From IMG/VR virus record IMGVR_UViG_3300046517_002304, positions 124,001-188,000 of that record: 64,000 bases of DNA. One strand, given 5' to 3'. Position 1 is the stretch's first letter, and every line of letters begins with the position of its first letter. The notes below the pieces were generated by a model. The model was not told the DNA's origin. It searched no databases and saw nothing but the letters and a program-made list of their open reading frames with translations. The stretch is from a virus. Below, in pieces: positions 1-9,000 of the stretch. The translations under genes were made by a program, and so were the position numbers.

Positions 1-564
1 GCCGACCTGTTTGCAACGCCTAAAGAAAGAATGGTCCTCTGATAATGGATGAAGAATTGAAAAAGGCTCTTCATCTAGTTCTTTCTTGATTTTATCAAAC
101 ACGCATCGCCTAACCATTAAGGCACCCGCTCCAGCAGATCCGATTTCCATAATTTCTGCATCGCCATCCCAGCCACCTACGGGTTGATAAAGATGATTTG
201 TTGGATCTTCTAAGTACAATAATGGAGAATGTGGTGGACTTTTATAAGTATAAACGCCAACGATTACGTCAACTTTATGTGAGTCCATACGATGCAATAA
301 TCTAGCACAAAGATCTGGATCAAACGCATGATCGCAGTCAGTGAAGAACAACCAATCTCCTTTAAAGTTTTTTGCTATTTCATTTCGCGCGGCGCAATGA
401 TAGCTCATTCTGGTTCTCATATAATTGACATACTCGCCTTGCCTGCAAAGCATTTCTTGATTATATTGAATTAGATTTCCCCATGAATAGCAGAAATCCT
501 CTAGAACAGCGGGTACGCCGCCCATATAAGCACAAGTTCCCAGACATTTATTTTTAAATAGCAT
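1..564 (-). CDS. Family 2-like glycosyltransferase (3' end outside the window)
   Basis: This reading frame stays open from an ATG at 564 to the window edge (188 codons), so the C-terminus is missing. Residues 72-80 read WLFFTDCDH, a DxD-type metal and nucleotide-sugar binding motif after a hydrophobic strand, as in GT-A glycosyltransferases. A later stretch, GSAGAGALMVRR, fits the acceptor side of the same fold. An AAGGAT Shine-Dalgarno sequence lies upstream. It is the last gene of a minus-strand run behind the GT4 gene and the giant adhesin, so it probably belongs to the same sugar-modification locus. The sugar donor and acceptor cannot be told. Confidence 0.75.
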   Translation of the reverse strand, partial: MLFKNKCLGTCAYMGGVPAVLEDFCYSWGNLIQYNQEMLCRQGEYVNYMRTRMSYHCAARNEIAKNFKGDWLFFTDCDHAFDPDLCARLLHRMDSHKVDVIVGVYTYKSPPHSPLLYLEDPTNHLYQPVGGWDGDAEIMEIGSAGAGALMVRRCVFDKIKKELDEEPFSILHPLSEDHSFFRRCKQVG

Positions 565-607
565 TAATTAATTATCCTTAAATTAAAAGTAATTTCTTAC
601 TAGTGGT

Positions 608-2221
608 TTAGCGTATTTTTTTAAATTTTTCTTTTAGGTCTTCGTTAGAAACAGCGATTTCTCCGATCCAAGCTTCATATTCATCTACAAACTTTTCCCA
701 ATCAAAGTATTTTCTTGCCCAAGGCATTGACTTCTGTCTGATTGCTTCTTGCATTTGCGGATTATTTGCTAAATTCACAATAGCATGAGCATATCTTAAA
801 CGAACTAACATATCTGACATAGGATCGCCCTCAATAATTATGCCGTTAGCAATGTTAGCTTCTAAAGCCCATAAATTATTTGTAACCGGGATTGCTCCTA
901 AAGCTTGTACTTCCATGCACGAAATACACGATGTCTCCGTAAAGGTTGAACTATAGCACCAAATTCCACTCTTCGCTATTTCGCCCCAAAGGGTTGGCTG
1001 ATTAGTTCTTCCGTGAAAGTAAACGCCGCCTTGCTTTGACAAGTCAACAATTGTTTTCTTCATTGTTTCTTGAACACAAGATGGCTTACCAAATTTAAAT
1101 TCAAGTAAATCTGTGTCTAAAAACTCATCCATCGCTACGGTTTCTGTAGAAATTGCTTTTTTAGTTTTTTTCTGTTCGCCACCTATAACTTTGTTCCAGT
1201 TATCAAAACCATAATAAATATGAAGGCTTAGTTTTGGTTCGTATTCTTTCGCTCTGTTAAAAATATGAAGTAGTGCTTCCAACCCTCTGTCTGGTGAACT
1301 CATCCATATAATCCTATATGGATCTCTATTAGGCATATTGTCCACGGGAAAACTTTCATCTATAGCATCTGTCTTAATTCCATTAGAACTTAGAAAAACT
1401 CTATCAGCCATAAATGGGAAAGATGTTTTTAAATAATCCATGTGAACCGGACACAGTGCAAGAACTTTGCTTAGCTTATTAGTTCGCTCTGGCCGATAAG
1501 CGCCACCTGCTCCATCCCAATAAACAACGTCCTGTGCCACCATCCACAAAGTTTGGTTTCTTTGTTCTTTTAAATCTTTATCTGTGCTATAGGAAAGAAT
1601 GGCATCAAATCCCGCTTCTTTAACAGCGTTTAAAATTGCTGGCTGGTCGTCATAAATGATAGCGCATCCTAGCTCTTTCATTTTTTCTACTTTTCTAGTA
1701 GCAGCTTCATCCCAGCTTTTCCCGAACAAAACAACGTTAATGCTCGTATAAGGAACATTTGCTTCTTTTAACATCTTTTCATATTGTTCATTTGGCGGGA
1801 CTTCTTTTTCGCCAGCGGCGGCAATAATGTGAACTCCCTTTCCAGCGGCATAGGCATTTCTTGCCATTTGCCTAAGCTCTTCATTACATTCTAATGAACC
1901 GCCCCAGTCAAATGCTATATGGCTATGATTCGGGACTTCAATCGGCAAATTAAATTTATCCGCAGCACCAGGTGATCTGAATATAATCCACAGCCCCGGC
2001 TGAGTTAAATCTGCATTTTTATAATGGCTCCACTTTACGCCATCGTGAATTTTTGGACAATCATCCGCTACTGGAGCATAAGAAACAACATTGTGCCCTC
2101 TTTTTGCCAATCGTTTAGCTAGCTCAATTTGTGCGGTTTCAGAGCCGCCAATTCCTACAGTATCTGGATTACGAAAGTCCCAAGGTTCAAAAGCATTGCA
2201 TGCGTAGAAGAATATATTCAT
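608..2221 (-). CDS. Glycosyltransferase family 4-like (GT-B fold)
   Basis: 537 residues. The N-terminal Rossmann half contains GIGGSETAQIELAKRLAKRG (about residues 22-41), typical of the acceptor domain of GT4 enzymes. The C-terminal half contains ETSCISCMEVQALGAIPVT, with the E-x7-E spacing of the donor-binding site of retaining GT-B enzymes. Between them lie extra segments, so it is longer than a usual GT4 (350-400 aa). It lies directly downstream of the 278-aa gene and the giant adhesin on the same strand; an 11-bp inverted repeat covers its start codon. It probably transfers a sugar to a virion or host surface molecule; the substrate is unknown. Confidence 0.8.
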   Translation of the reverse strand: MNIFFYACNAFEPWDFRNPDTVGIGGSETAQIELAKRLAKRGHNVVSYAPVADDCPKIHDGVKWSHYKNADLTQPGLWIIFRSPGAADKFNLPIEVPNHSHIAFDWGGSLECNEELRQMARNAYAAGKGVHIIAAAGEKEVPPNEQYEKMLKEANVPYTSINVVLFGKSWDEAATRKVEKMKELGCAIIYDDQPAILNAVKEAGFDAILSYSTDKDLKEQRNQTLWMVAQDVVYWDGAGGAYRPERTNKLSKVLALCPVHMDYLKTSFPFMADRVFLSSNGIKTDAIDESFPVDNMPNRDPYRIIWMSSPDRGLEALLHIFNRAKEYEPKLSLHIYYGFDNWNKVIGGEQKKTKKAISTETVAMDEFLDTDLLEFKFGKPSCVQETMKKTIVDLSKQGGVYFHGRTNQPTLWGEIAKSGIWCYSSTFTETSCISCMEVQALGAIPVTNNLWALEANIANGIIIEGDPMSDMLVRLRYAHAIVNLANNPQMQEAIRQKSMPWARKYFDWEKFVDEYEAWIGEIAVSNEDLKEKFKKIR

Positions 2222-2246
2222 GAACTAAGGTAGTTTTAGTTCATGA
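2218..2246 (-). promoter_or_regulatory. Hairpin over a stop/start junction
   Basis: TCATGAACTAA (2218-2228) and TTAGTTCATGA (2236-2246) form a perfect 11-bp stem with a 7-base loop. The stem contains the start codon of the GT4 gene (2219-2221) and the stop codon of the preceding gene (2236-2238). It could mask the start codon in mRNA, or slow transcription between the genes; there is no U-run to make it a standard terminator. Confidence 0.35.
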
Positions 2247-3072
2247 AATTTTCTCCATGAATAGACCAGAACTTTTGGCCCGGATTTATTATCTTTTCTT
2301 TTTCCATGCTTTGCTGTAAAGGATGTTTTGTAGAGATGTTTCTGCTCAAAACCTTGTCAATGAACCATTTATATTTTGCTGAATCAGGCATAGATTTTAA
2401 CTTAAGTGCCATATTTTCTATTTCGCGAATTCTTGGACTTCCATGCGGCAGGAAGTGTAGTTCGCCAGCCATTCTGTTTAATTCATTAGTATTAATGTCA
2501 TTTTCGCCTTGTTTTCCGCTTATCTGGAACGGCGACAAAACTCCCATAGAAACAACGTAGTAATTTTTATTAATAGGTAGCATAATAGGCGAAAATCCTT
2601 TATATGTCCCTTTTGTTGCATTTAAAAGTTTTTTTACTGTTTTGTGTATTAATTCTGGCGTGTTGACCAGATTACTCCAATGATCCCACATGGCAACTAT
2701 ACCTATATCGGGGTATTCATCTCGTATGTTTGATAATATTTCATTATCATTGTTGTACCTATGTTTATCTAAATACCCTATTCTGCCGAATGTTGCTCTA
2801 GTTTCATCTGGACTATTTTGCGCTAACTCTGTTTTATTATAAGTTATGGGCCTTAACACTTCCCCCCATGTCATATAACCTAATTGTTCTCGTAGCATGT
2901 CTGCATGCGTTTCTTTCCCGATACCACAAAATAGCTTATCGCCATTTTCTAGGTATATGAAAGATGTGGTGTGTGGGTCTTGATAGAAGTCCTCCGCATT
3001 AACCTTACTTAACATTTTAAGTAAACTATTTTCACTTTCCACAAACATTTTAAAGCTATTGGTTTGCCACAT
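2236..3072 (-). CDS. Unknown protein with capsid-targeting-like N-terminus
   Basis: 278 residues of no family I recognise. The start MWQTNSFKMFVESENSLLKM includes SFKMFVESE, which resembles the T4 capsid-targeting pattern (aromatic, two residues, aromatic or aliphatic, then Glu) seen in other genes of this window. The rest is a mixed alpha/beta soluble protein without signal peptide or membrane segment. It lies between the giant adhesin gene, 12 bases upstream, and the GT4 gene, 14 bases downstream, in one minus-strand run. A TAAATA-type box (3082-3089) precedes it. It may be a packaged head protein or an accessory of the adhesin locus; neither is shown directly. Confidence 0.6.
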   Translation of the reverse strand: MWQTNSFKMFVESENSLLKMLSKVNAEDFYQDPHTTSFIYLENGDKLFCGIGKETHADMLREQLGYMTWGEVLRPITYNKTELAQNSPDETRATFGRIGYLDKHRYNNDNEILSNIRDEYPDIGIVAMWDHWSNLVNTPELIHKTVKKLLNATKGTYKGFSPIMLPINKNYYVVSMGVLSPFQISGKQGENDINTNELNRMAGELHFLPHGSPRIREIENMALKLKSMPDSAKYKWFIDKVLSRNISTKHPLQQSMEKEKIINPGQKFWSIHGENFMN

Positions 3073-3081
3073 AATCTACTA

Positions 3082-3089
3082 TATTTACT
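3082..3089 (-). promoter_or_regulatory. Late-promoter-like box AGTAAATA
   Basis: The box lies 9 bases before the ATG at 3072 and resembles the T4 late consensus TATAAATA in its TAAATA core. It falls at the 3' end of the adhesin gene. Weak single instance, supported by the same core before other genes of the window. Confidence 0.25.
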
Positions 3090-6000
3090 GCGGTCTTTCA
3101 TTTCTCTCTACAACAATTTTTTCCCCACCTAATGGCGCAGGTACAAATATCTGATCATCTAAGAACTCAGGAATATTTAGTCCGTTTTGGTAAGCGCCCC
3201 AACTCTCTGATCTTTGAACATTCCATGGTCTTCCGTATTCTGGACTATTTGGATTTAATCTGTTTTCTTCCGAGATACTATCTGGCATAAACCCTATGGG
3301 GATATTTGGCGTAGGCGCTTTAAAGAAAGATGCATTTCCTATAATATGGGCCGCACATATTGCTTTCCATGACGCCTTTATATCATTTTTTGGAATAGCA
3401 GTTATATTAGATATTGAATTAAGATTTGTGTGAATTCCTCTAATTACCGTTTCGCTAAGCACGATTGATGAGTCGCATTTAATATGGTTATTGCTTAGGC
3501 GATCTATATTGGCCATTCTAGAAGTAGCGGCTATTATAGAATTAGCCATATGGTCAGCCTTAGCTATCGCCAACTCCGACATATCTGTCCGTAAGCTAGT
3601 ATTGCTGATATGGACAACCTTCCCGTTTGATGAGACGGACGAGTTAGGTTTTAAGGAGCATGCTGAGCGATGGCTTGATTTTCCTACCACAGACAATGTA
3701 GATTGACCATTTAACGAATCGCTGGCGCGATGATCGGTTTTGGCATGTAGCGGCACGTTGACTAGACAGATTAAATTACTGTTTGTTCTATGAGAAACAC
3801 TCCCGCTTGATATAGCCGTGCTTATTATCTTTGCCGATGTTGAATTAAGGTGTAATGCTTTAGCAGATAATGCTAAATTACAGTTATTAATAGTTCTTAT
3901 AGAAGATACGTGGGCGACCTTAGTTTGAGACACAGATACGTTGATGTTATTAGAAATGCTTGATGCTGCCTTAGCAGACGCTTTGCCGTTAGCAGACATA
4001 TTTGATGATGATGATAATCGGCAGGTAGACACATGCGCTACTCTAGCATTTGCGTTAACCGATGATGCATTTTTGACTGAGCATACGGCCTTATCTGTGT
4101 TACTAACAGAAGCAGTCAAATTAGATGAATTAAGGAGACTGCTTATTGCTTTGCTTATTATGCGAGGTAGTAATCGTATCGCACTTACAACAGACATAAG
4201 GCTTGTGGAAAGGTGCAATATTTTTGCAGTTGAATTAAAATTAGTAGAACCTATGTTTAGAGCATTAGATAAGTGAGTTGTTTTAGCATTAGCGCTTACA
4301 AATGCTTGGCATGTAGCTGCATATGTTGAGCGCTCGGCATTTCTCGCATTAATTAATATAATAGAATTACTTGATGCTTGATAGCTAGAGTTATTTAATA
4401 CTCTGGATGCAGCAACAATGTTACTAATTGATAATTCTTGAACAGATGATTTGTGTAAAACTTGAGCGCCTGCGCTGATGTGTGCTACTGTGTTAAAAGA
4501 AGAGGTATTAGTCGCAAGAACCTTACTGATCGCTGATAAGTTTGAAGCAGCGCTATTTGTGGATGTTGTTAAATGACTAGCTGTTGCCGCTGCCGAGCAT
4601 GAAGATATGCCAGTAATATGAATTGTATTTTCAACATGGGCAACCTTTGATGAAGGCAACATTGCAGCAAAAGGAAGCGCGATAGCTTCAGCGATATGAG
4701 CGACCTTTGATACCGATGCGATATTTGCTACAGCCGCTAATGGCCAGTTACTTTGTTGGATAATTGTATCAAAACTAAGTGTCTTATAGTCTCTAGCTAG
4801 AAGTGTATTGTATCCATTAATACTGTCTTGATAAAGAAGCGATGTTTCTTCTGCGCCCAGCGCTCGTCCATACACTTTTACGTCGTTGAGGTATCCGCTA
4901 AAGAACGTTCCTGATTGATTATTAAAACTACCTAAAATTAACGGTTGCCCGTCGTCTGATTTATGTGATCCTGATCCAGATGCCGTGGCCGAATAAACTT
5001 GCTCAACTCCGTTATAGTAAATTTTAATACTTGTTCCAGAACTGCTTCCGCCCCATGAACATGCTACGTGTGTCCAATATCCAATTTTTGGAGATGCGCA
5101 AGTTCTAGTACAGTCTGTAGTACTATGAACAACTAAGAAGGACAAATTGCTGCCGCCAAGCTGGCAATACCATCCGGCCGTAGTGTCTTGATCTGTTTTA
5201 TAAACTATTGTTCCTGTTGATGTCGGATTAATCCAAAAACTGACAGTAAAAGGATTGATGCCTGTTAAATTACTAATTTTTCCATTGACACTAGAACTTT
5301 TGGCAGCAGTAAAATGCATGCTACCAAGTCCACCCTTATGGCTTGAGAAGCTCCATCCATCAGACCCGGACGACATGTTGGTCAGAGAACCATGATTATT
5401 TCGTCCGGTTAAATCATACCATTTTAATCCACGACTAGTCTGGGGTAATGCTAATAGCCATAGATTTAAAGATTTGGATAAACAACTTTTCCTATTGACC
5501 GCATAATTAAATCTAATATTATTAGAAGTTATCGGGAAAGCGCGATTAATATATCCGGCGTTTTGGAGGATTATGCTGCCTACTTCCAGATGTTGGATTT
5601 TAGCTACAGATGCCAGACCGACAGACGAAGCTATATGTGCAGTTGATGTTGTGACAGATGTAGATGTAGCTCTTACCAACGATGCATCTAACACTAGTGA
5701 AGTTGACTTAGTGCTATTTTTAGAACTGGCCATTAGGCTAGACGAACAAATTATAGATGATGTAATATGAGCGGATATTCGTGAATTAGCGTTTACCACA
5801 CATATAGGCGATACGTTAGATGTGGCTTTGTGAGAGACTTTGGAGATTAATGATAATAAAGAAGATGCATTTAATACGGAACTTGTGGAAGCAGTGTTTT
5901 TGTCGCTGTTGGCTCCGAAAGCCGAATTACATTTTATGCCAATGTTTGCCTTAGTATTTAAATTAGCTCTTGCCACGATACTAGAAGATAGCGATATAGA

Positions 6001-9000
6001 TTCTGTGGCGATATGACCAACGCCTGCTGAAGCATTTTGCGATGCTGTGCATGTAAAGTGAGTAATTGATCCGGTCACAGATCTCATGAAGGTACTGCAT
6101 GCTACCGCACAAGAGGCAGTATGAGATACTTTAGAATTAGATGCAAGATTTACTGATGCTACAACTATTGCTTGTTCAGAATGGGAAATTTTGCTTGAAG
6201 CACTAATCAGTGAATTACAAAGTATGTTGATGCTATCTTTGTTTAAATTTCTACCCAAACCAGCTATGCTTGAATTACAAGATAGATGATTTATAGATTC
6301 AACGTGCGCCACTTTAGCGCTAGGGTTAATATTAGAGGTACATGATGTTAAACAAGTCGCTACATGAGCCACTTTAGATGAAGAGTTAAATAATGTTTGG
6401 CATATTACGCCACATATATCTTTGTGCACGATGCCAGAATTACTGCCGATACTTGAAGTACAATTTAGATTATTCGTAGATTCAACATGAGTGGTTTTAG
6501 CGCTAGCTATAATACTTGAGTTACATGACGTTAGGCAAGTGCCTACGTGTGCTACTCTGGCGTTAGCTATAATACTTGAGTTACATAATGCCAAGCAAGT
6601 ACCTGCGTGCACTACTTTAGTGCTAGCTATAATACTTGAGCTACATAATGCTAAGCAAGTACCTACGTGCACTACTTTAGCATTGGCGGTAATATTAGAC
6701 GCACAAGTTAAGTTATTCGTAGACTCAACATGGACGACCTTGGCACTAGGATTAATATTAGAAGTGCATGATGCTAAGTAAGTGCCTACATGCGCTACTT
6801 TTGTATTGCTAACTGTTGAACTACTAGTATTTGCGATTAGTGTTGTGGCAACGTGGGCGACTTGAATATTGGTAACAATTAATATGCCGCTATTTGCCGA
6901 TATGAATATGGATTTATGAGCCACTCGGCAATTAGCGGAAACTGAAGACGAGCATATAATGTCACTATTGCCTGTAGTGGTTCCATGTACTGATGCGTTA
7001 ATATTAGAAGTACAAGTTAAGTGATTCACAGACTCAACATGCGCCACTTTGGCGCTAGCTATGATACTTGAATTACACGATATTAAGCAAGTACCTACAT
7101 GAGCAACTTTAGTACTGGCTATAATATTAGAGTTACATGATGCTAGGCAGGTACCTACATGCGCGACTCTAGAACTAGCTGTAATATTAGAACCGCATAA
7201 TACACCGACCACGCCTACATGTGCTACTCTGGCACTAGCTATAATGCTTGATGCACAAGCTAAGATACTAGTAATCTCAATATGCGTCACATTAGCATTG
7301 CCGCCAATACTTGAGCTACAAGTTATATGATTCGTAGATTCAACATGTGCAACTTTAGAATTAGCTATAATACTTGAGCTACATGACGCTAGGCAAGTGC
7401 CTACGTGTGCTATTCTGGCGTTAGCTATAATACTTGAGCTACATGATACTAAACAAGTGCCTACATGGGCAACTTTGGCGTTAGCTATAATATTAGAACC
7501 GCATAATACGCCAACTGTTCCTACATGCGCAACCCTAGAGCTAGCCACAATGCCTGAACTACAATTTAGGTTATTTGTAGACTCAATATGCGCTACTTTA
7601 GAATTAGGGATAATACTTGAAGAGCATGACAACAAGCAGGTGCCTACGTGTGCTACTTTAGCATTGGCTATAATATTAGAGCTACATGATACTACAGAAG
7701 TAGCGCCCAAAACAGCTCTTATGTTACATACACAAGATATGTTAGTAGTCGCAATATGAGCAACCTTAGCACTACCGCTGATACTTGAAGTACAATTTAG
7801 GCTATTCGTAGATTCAACGTGTGCTACTTTAGAATTAGCCGTAATGTTTGAACTACATGATATGTTGATGGCTCCTATATGAGCAGCCTTAACGCTGGCA
7901 GTAATATTAGAACTGCATGACAATAAGCAGGCGCCTACGTGTGCTACTTTGGCATTGGCTATAATATTAGAGCCGCACAATACCCCAACTGTTCCTACAT
8001 GCGCAACCTTAGCACTAGCTAGAATACTTGAAGTATTCAATATTAAACAGGTGCCTACATGTGTAACTTTGGCACTACCGCTGATACTTGAAGTACAATT
8101 TAGGCTATTCGTAGATTCAACGTGTGCTACTTTAGAATTAGCCGTAATGTTTGAGCTACATGATACTAAACAAGTGCCTACGTGTGCAACTTTAGCATTA
8201 GCTATAATATTAGAAGTACATGATATTAAGCAAGTCCCTACATGTGCAACCTTAGCACTAGCTATAATGTTAGAACTGCATGATACTAAACAAGTGCCTA
8301 CGTGTGCAACTTTAGCATTAGCTATAATATTAGAAGTACATGATATTAAGCAAGTCCCTACATGTGCAACCTTAGCACTGGCGGTAATATTAGACGCACA
8401 AGTTAAGTTATTCGTAGACTCAACATGGACGACCTTAGCGCTGGCAATAATACTTGAATTACAAACTATATGATTTACAGATTCAACATGGTCAACTCTG
8501 GCGCTGGCTATAATGTTTGAGCTACATGATATTAAGCAAGTCCCTACATGTGCAACCTTAGCATTAGCCGTAATATTAGAAGTGCAAGTTAAATGATTTG
8601 TAGATTCAACGTGCGCTACTTTAACATTAGCTATAATATTAGAAGTACAAACTATAGAGCAAACTGAATTACGGGTAATTTTCCCTGTTGCCACTATTGC
8701 GGAAGAACAAATAATTGCACATGTGTCTAAGTGAGCAACTTTTGCATTTGGACTAATATTACTAGTACACGTTATTACCCATGTACTTGGTGAGTTAACC
8801 GTGCTAAAGTTTATGTATTTGTTAGATCTGTTTAGTAATCCAGGATATGAAGTAATGCTATTTTGGTAAAGTAAACTTGCTTCGCCTCTAGACAAGGCTC
8901 GGTTATAAACTCTAATATCATCCATATAACCAGTTAAGCCTTGAACTGATTGGTTATATGATCCTATGACCAATGGCGATGTTATATCGTCAAAGTGTGT

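Noticed and set aside
6491-8473. Plus-strand open frames of 96-174 codons across the adhesin repeats
   Set aside because: They arise from the 60-base periodic composition; their translations are themselves repetitive shadows of the minus-strand repeat, with no ribosome sites.
6240-8775. CRISPR array
   Set aside because: Repeats are contiguous without spacers, vary in sequence and stay in one coding frame.
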